Of a DNA stretch of 64,000 nucleotides, positions 34,516-46,261 are shown piece after piece (position 1 is the first letter of the stretch; every line of letters starts with the position of its first letter). This stretch comes from Metridium senile. Taxonomy: Eukaryota; Cnidaria; Anthozoa; Actiniaria; Metridiidae. Position numbers and translations under genes: made by a program. The stretch is from NCBI GenBank assembly GCA_949775045.1, contig OX459104.1:3230429-3294428 (forward strand), written 5' to 3'. The notes under the pieces are model-generated. The model was not told the DNA's origin. It worked only from the letters and a program-made list of their open reading frames with translations, and searched no databases.

Positions 34516-34614
34516 ACATCATCACGATCATCTTCATCATCAATATTGACATCCTTTTCAACTTTTTCCTGCTGGACCTCTTTTCTTTATAAAATAGCCA
34601 GGATAAATATTTAA

Positions 34615-35209
34615 AGTAGCACTTGGACGAAAACGCCCGGATTTTGAAAAGTCCCAATAAACGAATTTGTCTAGGTTAATATTACTCTAATGTGATTGCT
34701 TAAGAACTATGTATAAAAAAAATAGCTTAAAATTCACCTATTGCGGAAAAATAAGGCTTTGAAAACACGCCACTCAAACTCACGGCCAAATGAAATCTGA
34801 CCTGTGGTAATTGCGTGACGCGTGACTTATGACGTCAAGTACTCCACGACTGATCTTCAAATCCTGTGATTGTCTTGAAATAGAGAAAAAAAAGTTCACC
34901 AAATCTTCTGACATTTCATAAACGTTCTTGATTATAATAATTCCGGCGCATATCCTTTGAAGCCACGAGAGTTGTTGTGAAACCATGGAGTAAAAGACGT
35001 CACTCGTCACTCGACCCCATTCCTCTTGGTGTAATATTACTGATTACAAAAATACAATAGCAAATCGCGATTTTATCGGTCTTCGCGTACGAATTTCTAC
35101 AAAAATACTTTAGCAAGGCATTTTTGGGTTAGTATTTAGTCTTAAACAAGCAAAAAAATTCGTTTATTGGGACTTTTCAAAATCCGGGCGTTTTCGTCCA
35201 AGTGCTCCT
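34615..35209. mobile_element. TTAA-flanked MITE, deletion derivative
   Basis: 595 bp with ends AGTAGCACTTGGACGAAAAC and GTTTTCGTCCAAGTGCTCCT, flanked by TTAA (34611-34614 and 35210-35213). It shares both terminal regions with the 1.7-kb element at 18685-20369 but lies in the opposite orientation and lacks its middle. Confidence 0.85.
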
Positions 35210-35224
35210 TTAAAGAGTCGTTGC

Positions 35225-35593
35225 ATACCAGGTGATTTTGTATACCAGGTGATTTTGTGCGTGAAATTCAGGTTAGTATAAGCCAATCGGAAGCATTTTT
35301 GTCGCATCGCCAACAGTTCCAAAATGGCGTCGTTCGAGAGAGTTGTTTCCCGTGTTAACCCGCTATAAATTCGTCCACAACATAACTTAAAACTTAATAA
35401 AATAACTTAACAAATTCATATGTAACTTATACAACAAAAGCTCTCTCCTGTTCTATCAGCAATAAAAAAGAATTAAAAAAAAACGCAAATGCCTAAAAGT
35501 AACCAAAATCGTTGCTGTGTCGAGGCGCCATCTTGGAGCTGTTCATTTTGACAAACAATCCTTTGCGCGCTTCGAAGCGAGATTACCTGGTAG
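35225..35593. repeat. Dispersed repeat, copy 2
   Basis: See 27220-27545. This copy has TACCAGGTGATTTTGT at the left and GATTACCTGGTA at the right. Confidence 0.6.
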
Positions 35594-35604
35594 ACAATAT
35601 ACTT

Positions 35605-35764
35605 ACATGAATAGCTGTTATTACAGTTATATGCAAATGATTTTGAACAATGGGTTGAAGTCGAGGCTTTCGGGCGAAAACAATAGGTTTGCCCGAAAGC
35701 CTCGATTTCAATCCATTGTTTAAAATCATTTGCATATAACTGTAATAACAGCTATTGTTTACAT
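35605..35764. repeat. Foldback repeat
   Basis: Arms of about 70 bp: AATAGCTGTTATTACAGTTA to GAGGCTTTCGGGC and back. The centre is AAAACAATAGGTTT. Confidence 0.85.
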
Positions 35765-36121
35765 CCTTTTTTAACACACATCATATGATACTTTTGGTTT
35801 GATACAAATAATAAAAAATAGGTATTGTAACACAAATAGAGCAGCGGTTAACAATTCATTTCAGCTTGATCAACATTCTTTGATATATAACTAGTGGATT
35901 GGTTAGACTGTACAACGATTTTGTATTATACATATTTCATTACATATCTCATTCACACATGCACTACTTTTGTATCAATTTATCAGTTAAGTTATTAACA
36001 AAAACAATGATAATACGTTGCCCGCTACGAAAAACCAAAGGAAAAACCTCTCTTAGGATTAAAACCTTAGGAAACGTAGTCCTCGATCGATGCAAACGCA
36101 TAAGCTCCGATGGATAGAGCT

Positions 36122-36386
36122 ATATACACCTATTTCAATTAACGTTGTCCATCTGGAATGGTTGATCTGAGACCGATAGGAATTGTGGGAGCTCGTTAAA
36201 TTCAAAATGCATTGTTTTAATCACACTTGAATGGTGCTGAATTACAGATAACAGTATTTCAGAAGTAAAAATTAATATTCAAGCAATGTTATAGTAGTGC
36301 ATTTGCAGTTTAACGAGCTCCCACAATTCCTATCGGTCTCAGATCTACCATTCCAGATGGACAACGTTAATTGAAATAGGTGTATA
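36122..36386. repeat. Foldback repeat with 100-bp loop
   Basis: Arms of about 75 bp (ATACACCTATTTCAATTAAC and complement, with GGAATTGTGGGAGCTCGTTAA at the inner end) around an AT-rich loop of about 100 bp. Confidence 0.85.
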
Positions 36387-36416
36387 AACGATAGTTTGAT
36401 AAACAATACAACATAC

Positions 36417-36588
36417 ATAATGATGTAAAAATGAGACTTAGTAAAGAAATAATTGTTTTTTGACGTTTCGGAGCCATCACGCTCCATTATCAGATAATAC
36501 TAATTACAAAATGATAATGGAGCGTGATGGCTCCGAAACGTCAAAAAACAATTATTTCTTTACTAAGTCTCATTTTTACATCATTATG
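36417..36588. repeat. Foldback repeat with hammerhead-like apex
   Basis: Arms of about 75 bp (GATGTAAAAATGAGACTTAG and complement). On the minus strand the left arm reads CTGATAATGGAGCGTGATGG then CTCCGAAACGTC: a GGAGC/GCTCC stem followed by GAAAC, preceded by a core with one changed base. Confidence 0.7.
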
Positions 36589-36589
36589 C

Positions 36590-37400
36590 GTTTCTAAATC
36601 ATTACTTATAATACAACATACATTTGATTAAATTATCGATAAATATAAAGTTTGGTTACAACCAATACGGCTGTCCAACAAGCGAGAGAAAGATTATTTC
36701 TATATATCAGCCTATAATTATATAGTATATACGAATTCATTGTTATTCAAATAATGCTATTCCTAGCTATGGAACTATTGTGTCATAGTAAACCACTTCA
36801 CGTGAAAATATATGCTTTGAACCGTAATGAATACGCTTTCCAACTTCACTTTCTTGTGTTGGAAAGCCTTAATTTCTTGCATTGATTTTAAATTTGGTCA
36901 TATTCAGACTCAACATATATTTTTTTTAATTTTTTCAAATGACCAAATAAATCTTGAAACCTTTCATATAAGAACCAGTCTAATTTTTTAGGCAAAAGTG
37001 TTTTTTTTAATAGGTACTTAAAAAGCAAATTTTAGCCTATAGTGGTTCTTATTCCACTGGATCTTATATGCAGGTTTTTACCGTATAAGATCGTTATAGG
37101 ACATAAAAGTAGCCCTCTCCCATAACTTTTGAAAATATATATTTTTTATTCCTAACCACTGGATTTGTTCATAGGGCACCAAAAAAAAGACTACATGCCG
37201 AATTTGGAACAAATCGGTGATGCCACCTGGCCGACAGAGGTCTGACTCTTAAATTGTTTTAGGTTTATTGCTGATTTTAAGTTAATATTTACACGTTTCA
37301 GTCATAAATATAGCCCTCTTCAGTAAAAACTGATGAGCTATTAAAGATCGCGCAGGATGGGTTAATTTAAAATAACGGACGCTGCCTCGTTCTTGGTTAT
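36590..37400. other. AT-rich spacer
   Basis: No gene or repeat recognised; AT-rich sequence with short homopolymer runs. Confidence 0.5.
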
Positions 37401-37710
37401 ATTCTTTGCTTTGAACGTACGCAAAGAGTGTTATTCTGTCTAATTCTGTATCATACTATTCGTAATATTAAGTGCAATCAAAAAATCCCGAAATTCAAAT
37501 ATTATTTTAATTATTTGTTCGTTGTTAAAATAATGTGTCTATATATTAATTGCTTTGATTCGTCTTTTTCTTGTTTAAACAAACTTCTTTACAAATTAGC
37601 AACCGATTATTGCGTGATCCTTTATTAGTTTTATATTAGTTAGTTTTGTATTGTTTTTAACTACAGGTGTTTTCTTTGAGACACCGGACCTCGGATGCAT
37701 TTAATTTCTT
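37400..37710 (+). repeat. Relic of collagen intron-2 module
   Basis: Matches 23330-23660 (GCAAAGAGTGTTATTCTGTC, TTAGCAACCGATTATTGC, GACACCGGACCTCGG). No collagen exon remains on either side. A 3'-UTR-like block (AATAAAACTTGCAATATCAA) follows at 37837-37860. Confidence 0.6.
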
Positions 37711-37849
37711 GTAAAAAAACCTCTTGAAAAAAAAAAAACGTTTTTCGACAGACTACCGTTTTTCGACAGACTATAGTCTAAGAGGATAATATTGATAATG
37801 ATCATTTTCCAAAAATGGAGCTAGAAAAGATTTAAAAATAAAACTTGCA

Positions 37850-39260
37850 ATATCAATGAGAGCAACTTTCTTTAGGCACGCTAGCCTATTCAATAAACTA
37901 ATACTGATTTCCAATAGGGCGTGAGAAACTAACATACAATAAGAATATACAATATACAATGATATAACTATACGCATCAATTGCTATGATAAAATGTCTA
38001 TAAAAGGGGAACTAGTTATATGTGTAAATCTAAATAAATTTCTAAAATTGATGGCCATTGGATTTTTGTTAGGTTGGCGGCAAAAAAAAAAAGACTGGCA
38101 ATTTCTCAAATCACTAAGTAAGAAGTTCCATAGCTTGGCTCCACTGTAGCTGATCACTGTAGGAACGGGAACCGTTTTTGAAACGTTGCGTAAACTGTAA
38201 GGACAGGTGGTTGCACTTGATTCTTTAAAAACAGCAGCAAGTCTTGTTGGAGCTTAACCAAGCCATGGAGAGCTTTTTTCGCTTTGATTTGAGCTCCGCG
38301 CTCGGCTAGTGTAATCCAACCGAGTGCATCCGTTGCTTTTTCCGACTCTGGCTATATTTTTATGCCGCATTATGACCCTTGCGCACCTGTTTTGTTATTT
38401 TCATAGATCGACGCTGAGATAGTCCAATTCCCTAGGAATCTCACACTTTGCTACAGTAGTCAAATTGGGTCTGAATCAGAGCAGGAGTTGTAAATTGTAA
38501 CCAATTTGTCAGGTCGTTGATGTAGACTAGGAAAAACAGAGGTCCTAAAATTGACCCTTGTGGTACACCGCATATGATTTCACCTACACCTGAACTACTT
38601 CCATTTATTTGACTCAATTGTCTACGGTCGTCTAAAAATGAAGACAGTAAATTGAGAGCAGGAGCTTTGATACCGTATAAGCCACGAATTTGTTTAGCAA
38701 AATTTCGTCGTCCACGGTATCAAAGGCTTTTTTTAGATCAAGAAAGCCAAGTGATAAAGTCCTCTGTCCATGTTAGCAAACCACTCATTGATACAGACTA
38801 CAATGCAGACTCAGTCGAGTGTGATCGTCTAAAGCCAAGTTGGTTGTCAGATAATAACTTCTCTGAATTGAAATATTCATTTAGTTTTTCATATAGTATT
38901 CTCTCGTAGATTTTACTTATTACTTGGAGGATCGACATTGGCCTGTAGTTATTGAGCATGTTATGAAGATATTTCTGTGGAAGGGAATCACCCTGGCAAT
39001 ATTCCATTTATTAGGGAAAAGCTGAGTTGTAATTGATCTATTTATGATTTCAGCAATTATAGGTTTAGCAATACTTAGCGCGGCTAGTTTAGGAATTTTA
39101 GCAGAGACTCTATCAAGACCAGTAACTTTAGACAAATATAAGGATTGAAGAAGCTTACGGATTTTCGATACATCAATACTCTTAATCACCCTGGGCATTT
39201 GTCATTAACTCAGTGTAGCAACATTGTGTCTGCAAGTTTAGGACCTAAGTTTATGAAATA
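37850..39260 (-). pseudogene. Broken L2/CR1-like LINE reverse transcriptase
   Basis: Minus-strand pieces in different frames give NYRPMSILQVISKIYERILY and NQLGFRRSHSTESAL (38798-39007), GVPQGSILGPLFFLVYINDL (about 38515-38580) and an upstream piece (38920-39198). Frameshifts separate them. It is an older, dead insertion of a different family from that at 1531-3175. It sits among relics of collagen introns. Confidence 0.75.
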
Positions 39261-39357
39261 ATCAATAAAAACTTTGGGCAATTTCATCTGAAGATGCAAT
39301 TGCCTTATTATTTACAGTGATTTCATAAATGCCGCTGTCAGGCCACTGTCAGGTTTT

Positions 39358-39460
39358 AATACTAATAATAACAATAATAATAACATTATCTATTTATATA
39401 GCGCTATTTCCAACTGATAATTGCTCAATAACATATTATTTAATTAATGTTATAGAACTA
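39358..39460 (-). mobile_element. LINE 3' tail fragment
   Basis: AAT/AAC repeat followed by TATTTATATAGCGCTATT, matching the tail motif of the other LINE fragments here. Too short to say more. Confidence 0.4.
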
Positions 39461-39539
39461 AACAAATATAGCGAATCGCACAATGCCGTTTTAAGATCGC
39501 GCGCGATGGTTTAATTTAAAATAACGGACATTGCATGGT

Positions 39540-40290
39540 TGTTGTTTTTTCTTTTACTTTGCTCGCAAAGAGTGTTATTCTATCTAATTCAGTAATAGAT
39601 ATGTAACTATGTGTAAACAAAAGATCTCGCAATTCAAATATTCTTTTAATTATTTTGTGTATTTGAAATTATGTCAACATTTATAATTGTTTTGATTCGG
39701 TTTTTTTGTTATTTAAACAAAATTAGCAACCGATCGATATTATTTGATCCTTTGTTAGTTTTATATTAGTTTAGTTTTATAGTGTTTTTAACTACAGGTG
39801 CTTTCTTTGAGACACTGGACCTCAGTTGCATGCCATTTCTTGAACCCCCACCCCCCGTGTTTGGACAGAATAAAAGTTATGATAATTAGTGGCGGCCATT
39901 TATGAAAGTCGTCTATTTAATTAATGTTGCAGACCTAAAAAAATACAGTGAATCATAATGCCGTTTGAGATGGCGCGGAACTTTGCTCGCAAAGAGTGTC
40001 ATTCTATCTAATTCAGTAATAGATTACATGTAACTATGTGTAATCAAAAGATCCCGAAACTCAAATATTAATTCGTTTAATTGTTTTGTATATTCAAAAT
40101 TTTCTCAATATTTATAATTGTTTTTTTCTTTTCTTATTATTTAAACAAAATTGTTTACAAATTACCAACCGATTATTGCTTGATCCTTTATTTGTTTATA
40201 TTAGTTTAGTTTTATATTGTTTTTAACTACAGGTGTTTTCTTTGAGACACCGGACCTCGGATGAATGTCATTTCTTGAAAAAAAAACCCC
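39540..40290 (+). repeat. Two further relics of collagen intron-2 module
   Basis: Tandem copies at about 39540-39860 and 39980-40290, each with GCAAAGAGTGT, CTATGTGTAA and CTACAGGTG(C/T)TTTCTTTGAG. With the copy at 37400 they suggest several collapsed gene units between D and E. Confidence 0.6.
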
Positions 40291-40499
40291 GTGTTTTGAC
40301 AAACTACCGCAGACTAAGAAGATAATATTGATAGTGAGAAATTGAGCTAGAAAAGATTGAAAAAAAACCTTGCAATATCAAGTTTCATAGTTGATTGACA
40401 TGTGTTCCCTCAATGTTTGATTGGTGTTCGTAGCATTATTTGATTGATAAATCTTAAAAACAATAGCCAGTCACAGTGCCGTTTGAAAGTCAAGTTTCG

Positions 40500-40645
40500 T
40501 TTTTTAAAGTGATTGGCTAACTCAAATAGATAAGGTAATAGCCAATCATAAAATAGCATCTATTATATGATTGGTCAGCGCCAAATACCAATAGCCAATC
40601 ACATTTACGAACGTGGACTGTACTGCTAGATATTCTTAAATAAGG
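40500..40645 (+). promoter_or_regulatory. Promoter region of collagen gene E
   Basis: GTGATTGGC, AGCCAATCAT, ATGATTGGTC and AGCCAATCAC in alternating orientation, then TTAAATAAGG at 40636-40645, 73 bp before the ATG. Confidence 0.6.
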
Positions 40646-40708
40646 ATTTTACTCTTGAAGGCGCTCAGTACAACTTGTGCATGCTCACCTCATTTCAAAT
40701 CAGCAGAA

Positions 40709-43700
40709 ATGGCTCTCGGTATTTTCGTACTGCTTTTAGCCACATGTGTTCTTGTTATTGCTGATGGCAGTGACCGAAGCCTTGCTTCAGATTCTAGTCA
40801 TGATCAAGGCATAGGAGCAAGCGATGGAAGTTTGTCTGCAATTTTGAAGAGGATGAGGGCTGACTTAGTTGCAGTTAAAGCAAGGTAAGGGGCGTGTATG
40901 AGTGGTCGAGTAGTCAGAACTTTTAGTCCCATCTCTGTGGTCCAGGTTCTTAGGTAAGGATTATATGTAAGTGGAATTTTCTCCCTCGTCACAAGGGCTT
41001 TTCGTCTACGATTATAGAGGTTGTTTGGTGTGTTCATTGCTAAGAAGTATTTTCTCATGATAATATGTGAGATGTTTTTGATGTGTTGTTCTCTCCCATG
41101 CCACGAGGACTGATTTTCTCATTATCGTATAAGTTTAGCTTTTTTTTAAATGTTGTTCTCTCCCTTGTTACAAGAGTTTTTCTGAGGGGGGGGGGGGGGG
41201 GGGGGGGGGGCAATTTTTTTGTTGCACGATAGTTTTTCCCACTCTAAGTATGTGCACGAATTTGTTTTTCATCTTGCACGGTTTTTTTTCTTTTTCAGAA
41301 TATTTGTTGTGCTCGAATTTTTTTTTTTTCTTTTAGGCTGTGCTCGGATTGTTTTCGGTATTTGCCCCCCCCCCCCCCCCCCCTCAAAAACCTAATGGTT
41401 CGTCCCTAATGACCATACAGGAGTTTAGTTGTGTGTGTGTTGCTGTTTCCTTTGCCCTGAGGGTCTTCAAAGATCATCAAGATGAATTGAAAATGAAGAC
41501 TGTTGTATAAAATCAGTTTGCAGTGTTACCCCTTTCTCACAAGAGTCAATTACATCAATGTTTTTAAATGTTAAAATGGCATAAATCTTGAGTATGATTG
41601 TAATGGATTTCAGGCTCCATCATGTCGAGGCGACTCACGTTCAAACATTGAGAGGTAAATACTGAAATGATGATGATGATTGTGATCGATAATAATAATA
41701 ATAATATGGCGATAATTGTTATGATGATGATAATTATTGTAATGATGATAATATATTGTGGTAATGGCTAAGATGGTGGTCATGGTAGAGGACTTTCAGG
41801 TCATAAAATTCGTGTTTTTTTTCCCTTATTTAAACTTCTTTAAAAATTAGCAACTGATTATTGCTTGGTTCGTTTTAAGTTTCATATTCATTTTTCAACA
41901 ACTGTTTTCTTTGAGACACCGGACTACGGTTGCATAGCCAGAGAGCCCTACTTTAGATATTTTTCGACATTTATTCTTGTGCAAACAGAACGACCACGTA
42001 TTTAGTAAAGATGTCGGTTGTTTACTGACACAGTTCTAATGTTATAAATGGACTTTTGGTGACAAATATAAAATATCTCTTTCTATTAATTATTATTTTT
42101 TCTTTATCTTTTTTCATTTTTTTTGTTTCTATCTTTTCTTTTTTTGCTTTTCTTTCCTTTTTCTTTCCTTTTTCTTTTCTTTTTCTTTCCTTTTTCTTTC
42201 CTTTTTCTTTCCTTTTTCTTTCCTTTTTCTTTCCTTTTTCTTTCCTTTTTCTTTCCTTTTCTTTTCTTTTTCTTTCCTTTTTCTTTTCTTTTTCTTTCCT
42301 TTTTCTTTCCATTTTCGTTCCTTCTTCTTTCCTTTTTCTTTCCTTTTTCTTTTCTTTTTCGTTCCTTTTTCTTTCCTTTTTCTTTCCTTTTTCTTTCCTT
42401 TTTCTTTCCTTTTTCTTTCCTTTTTCTTTCCTTTTTCTTTCCTTTTTCTTTCCTTTTCTTTTCTTTTTCTTTCCTTTTTCTTTCCTTTTTCTTTTCTTTT
42501 TCTTTCCTTTTTCTTTCCTTTTTCGTTCCTTCTTCTTTCCTTTTTCTTTCCTTTTTCTTTTCTTTTTCGTTCCTTTTTCTTTCCTTTTTCTTTCCTTTTT
42601 CTTTCCTTTTTCTTTCCTTTTTCTTTCCTTTTTCGTTCCTTTTTCTTTCCTTTTTCTTTCCTTTTTCTTTCCTTTTTCTTTTCTTTTCTTTTCTTTTTCT
42701 TTTCTTTTTCTTTTCTTTTCATGTTTCCCTTATTTTTGGTTTTGTTTTCCTTTCCTTTCCTTTTTCTTTTCTTTCCTTTTTCTTTTCTGTTTCTCTTCTG
42801 TTTCTTTATTTTTTCTTTTCTTTTCCTTTTTCGTTTCTTTTTTTCTCATTTCTTTTCCTTTTCGTTACCTTTCTTTCCAATTTCTTTTCTTTTTTTGGAC
42901 TATTTTTTCCTTTTTTTCCTTTCCCTTCCTTTTTTCCTTTTATCTTTTCCGTTCCTTTTCTTTTTCTTTTTCAATTTTTGACTTTCTTTTTTTTCTATTC
43001 CTTTTCGTTTTCTTTCCTTTTTTTGTGGAAATAGAACGACCAGGTACCTAAGTATGTAATCTTTACATAAGAAGTAATGTCGTTTAGTTAAGATGTGCTT
43101 AGTGTATTGTATTGACCTACTTGGTTATAATGACTTCTGACCACAATCATTTAATATATTTTTTTTTTCTTTTTTCTTCTTTCTCTTCTTCTTTTTCTTC
43201 TTTTTCTTCATCTATTTTTCATTTCATTTCCTTTCATTTTCCTTTTGGTCTATCTTTCCCTGTTCTTTCCTTTTTTGTGTATTTTCTTTTTTTTAATTTT
43301 CCTTTTTTTTATTTTTTTCCTTTTTTATTTTCTTTTTCCTATAATTTTTCATTTTTCCTTTAATTTTCTTATTTTCTTTTTCTACAAAACTAACGTCCAA
43401 AACGTCTCTAATGTGTCAATTATTGCTGTTTTTTCAGGAAGAGATGGACGCGATGGAAAAACTGGTAAAGCCATTCATTTTAAATAACCAACCGATTGAA
43501 CGAGTGATTGACTGACTGACCGACTTACCGAGAAAGATCTAAACCTATGTTTTATTATAAAACTAAGTGTTATCGTTTTCTAGGTCGTGATGGTAAAGAT
43601 GGTCATGGCGGTAAACCAGGACCTCGAGGTATAGCACCGTATTTTTCAGAACTTCTTTGTTATATATTCAATATGATTGTGATTATTACCACCACCCCAG

Positions 43701-45988
43701 CCCCAGCCCCAGCCCCAGCCCCAGCACCAGCACCAGCACCAGCACCAGCACCAGCACCAGCACCAGCACCAGCACCAGCACCAGCACCAGCACCAGCACC
43801 AGCACCAGCACCAGCACCAGCACCAGCACCAGCACCAGCACCAGCACCAGCACCAGCACCAGCACCAGCACCAGCACCAGCACCAGCACCAGCACCAGCA
43901 CCAGCACCAGCACCAGCACCAGCACCAGCACCAGCACCAGCACCAGCACCAGCACCAGCACCAGCACCAGCACCAGCACCAGCACCAGCACCAGCACCAG
44001 CACCAGCACCAGCACCAGCACCAGCACCAGCACCAGCACCAGCACCAGCACCAGCACCAGCACCAGCACCAGCACCAGCACCAGCACCAGCACCAGCACC
44101 AGCACCAGCACCAGCACCAGCACCAGCACCAGCACCAGCACCAGCACCAGCACCAGCACCAGCACCAGCACCAGCACCAGCACCAGCACCAGCACCAGCA
44201 CCAGCACCAGCACCAGCACCAGCACCAGCACCAGCACCAGCACCAGCACCAGCACCAGCACCAGCACCAGCACCAGCACCAGCACCAGCACCAGCACCAG
44301 CACCAGCACCAGCACCAGCACCAGCACCAGCACCAGCACCAGCACCAGCACCAGCACCAGCACCAGCACCAGCACCAGCACCAGCACCAGCACCAGCACC
44401 AGCACCAGCACCAGCACTACCATTAACCTTTATTCCATAATTTGTTTGTAGGACCTCCTGGAAAGAAAGGCAAATCTGGAACACGTGGAAAACAAGGACC
44501 CCCAGGAACTATCGGTGGAGGAGTTTCCTACGTACGATGGGGTAAAGACACTTGTCCTGGGGGAGCTGATCTCGTCTACAAAGGTAAAATAACGACGAAA
44601 GAAAACTAAACTAAGCAGTGTGTCGAACTTGATAAGTTATGTATCCGACGATAATAAAGGATGTTTGACAGCGAAAATCATAATTGATCATTGCAATTAT
44701 CATCAGAATGACATAAATGGTAGTAGGACGTCATTCACTATAATCACATTAACTTCATTAACAACGTCATCATAATTGTCATCATGATCGTTGTTAATCA
44801 ATTTAATAATCATTTTTTATAATGACATTCATCATTTGTTATATATGTATAACGTAGCGCGAGGTCATTATTTGCAATAAGCCAAAGAACGAGTGAGGGA
44901 CCAATGCTAACAATGTCTTTTGTAACAAGTATCAAGAAAAAGACATTTCGTTTTAATTTAAACCAAAACTGACATCGGTTGGTCAGATAGCATACAGCGT
45001 TAGGTGTAGGAATTGCGGGATCGAATCTCGTTGGTGTCATTTGATTTTTTCTTTACTTTAAATTCAAGTCTAAGTCTAAGTTTCATATCTATCAAAGTAT
45101 CTTTCAAACCTCGATCTGGATCAAAATAATAACCTCTAGCTCCAAATAATAACCTCTGGTTCCAATTGAGTGACTACAATAATGACCTATGAATAATTAA
45201 TTCATCAGCCCCACTCTTCCCTGCTGAATTCAAAACCCTCCCCAGCTTGAAGATTCTCGTAAATAATGACTACTTCGAAACAATGAAAGTGTGTATTAAT
45301 TATTAATATCACAACATCAACATCACCATCATCTTTATTATAGGAGCTACTGTGAGGGGCCGTGAGGTATTGTGGACGGCAAAAAAAAAACAAGAAATGG
45401 GGGAAGAAGTGATGGTTCTATTTCCCTGTTCACAACGTTCCCAGTCTGTAGCCCTGAACCAAAAATGTATCGTCACTATCATGAATGTAATCATTTTTAT
45501 GTTTCCTAGGTTACACGGGCGGTGAGCACTACACACATACCGGGGGTGGAACAAACTACCTCTGCTTGACTCGTGCTCCAAAATACCTCAAAGTCAAGGC
45601 AGGTTTTCAAAACGGCGGGCGCGTGTATGGAACAGAGTACGAAGTGAGCGACAACACGGCAATCCTTCCCAACAGCCTTCACGATCACGAACCGCAGTGT
45701 GCAGTCTGTCATGTGAAAACACGAACCAGCAAGCTGATGATACCCGGGACTTACGAATGTCCCGCGGGATGGTCCCGCGAGTACTACGGGTACTTGATGA
45801 CGGCGCATTACTCGCATGCACATCCAAGTGAATTTGTTTGCGTTGATGCAAATGCCGGAGCATTACCCGGTACACATGCCAATCTCAACGGTGCATTGTT
45901 CTACTTCACCCAAGGCACCTGCGGTTCGTTGCCATGTAAACCATACATCGGTGGATATGAGCTGACATGCGCAGTGTGCACAAAGTGA
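40709..45988 (+). CDS. Short-chain collagen C4-like protein (gene E)
   Basis: Exons 40709-40884, 41614-41654, 43438-43464, 43584-43628, 44452-44583 and 45510-45988 join in frame to 299 residues. Signal peptide at 1-19. Then a Ser/Asp-rich linker with a distinctive HDQGIGASDG stretch, coiled coil to about 72, 15 Gly-X-Y triplets (73-117) and the C-terminal domain (118-299) with ten cysteines. Exon 3 is 9 bp shorter than in B, giving GRDGRDGKT. The collagen exon 5 is unusually basic (GPPGKKGKSGTRGKQG). The C-terminal domain differs from F at several positions (LFYFTQ, YIGGYE). An in-frame upstream ATG at 40655 lies only 10 bp after the TATA-like box, and the signal peptide directly follows 40709, so the latter is taken as start. 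Introns hold a 900-bp pyrimidine tract and a 700-bp hexanucleotide array. Confidence 0.87.
41186..41383. repeat. Poly-G / poly-C inverted pair
   Basis: G25 at 41186-41210 and C19 at 41365-41383, bordered by TGAGGG and CCCTCA, about 150 bp apart in intron 1 of gene E. They look like the ends of a small inverted-repeat element with expanded homopolymers. Base counts may be inexact in the assembly. Confidence 0.7.
42105..43030. repeat. Pyrimidine-only tract (CTTTCCTTTTT)n
   Basis: About 900 bp almost free of purines on the + strand, mostly 11-bp units TTTTTCTTTCC, in intron 2 of gene E. A weaker T-rich tract continues to 43385. The same intron in F and G has only short remnants (about 51655-51745). 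All long frames here are artefacts. Confidence 0.95.
43695..44417. repeat. Hexanucleotide array (CAGCAC)n
   Basis: About 115 nearly perfect copies of CCAGCA, started by five CCCCAG units, in intron 4 of gene E. F and G have only about five copies at the same place (52224-52255). Frames through it (Ala-Pro, Ser-Thr, Val-Leu, Gly-Ala) are artefacts; the real exons 4 and 5 flank it with normal splice sites. Confidence 0.95.
44838..45300. mobile_element. SINE-like or MITE-like repeat in intron 5 of gene E
   Basis: Ends in AATAATGACTACTTCGAAAC, similar to AATAATGAACACTTCAAAAC at the end of the element in intron 2 of F (about 50105-51100). Both contain GAGGTCATTAT-type blocks and a tRNA-like segment. 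Confidence 0.45.
44971..45039 (+). other. tRNA-like segment with B-box
   Basis: 69 nt with end pairing GACATCG/TGGTGTC and a T-arm-like GCGGG-ATCGAAT-CTCGT that includes a B-box-like GATCGAATC. D and anticodon arms are poor. More likely the head of a tRNA-derived SINE than a working tRNA. Confidence 0.25.
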
Positions 45989-46128
45989 TTGACGTCATAG
46001 CATTCCACAGGAAGCCCAAACGCAAATAAATGGATAAGCCAACAATAATGATAGAAACAATAGCAACTTTATAGACAATAGTGATAATCACATAATATTC
46101 AAAAGTGGAAAAGTAGAAAGAGTTAAAC

Positions 46129-46134
46129 AATAAA
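46129..46134 (+). terminator. Polyadenylation signal of gene E
   Basis: AATAAA within AATAAAACTTGCAATC, 141 bp after the stop. Confidence 0.6.
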
Positions 46135-46261
46135 ACTTGCAATCATATTATGCTGCTCAGTTGATAATAATCTTAATTCTTACAGACGAAAAACAAGGGC
46201 TATAATCCATCAAAAATAGTCACTTGATTATTCATAAAGTGATAACTAAAGTGATAAACTA

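Noticed and set aside
42056..43051. Phe/Ser/Leu-rich 331-codon frame and Lys/Glu-rich minus frames
   Set aside because: Products of the pyrimidine-only repeat in intron 2 of gene E; no start context or conserved motif.
43547..44484. Long open frames of (Ala-Pro)n, (Ser-Thr)n, (Gly-Ala)n and (Val-Leu)n
   Set aside because: All are readings of the intronic CAGCAC array; the true exons on each side have normal splice sites.
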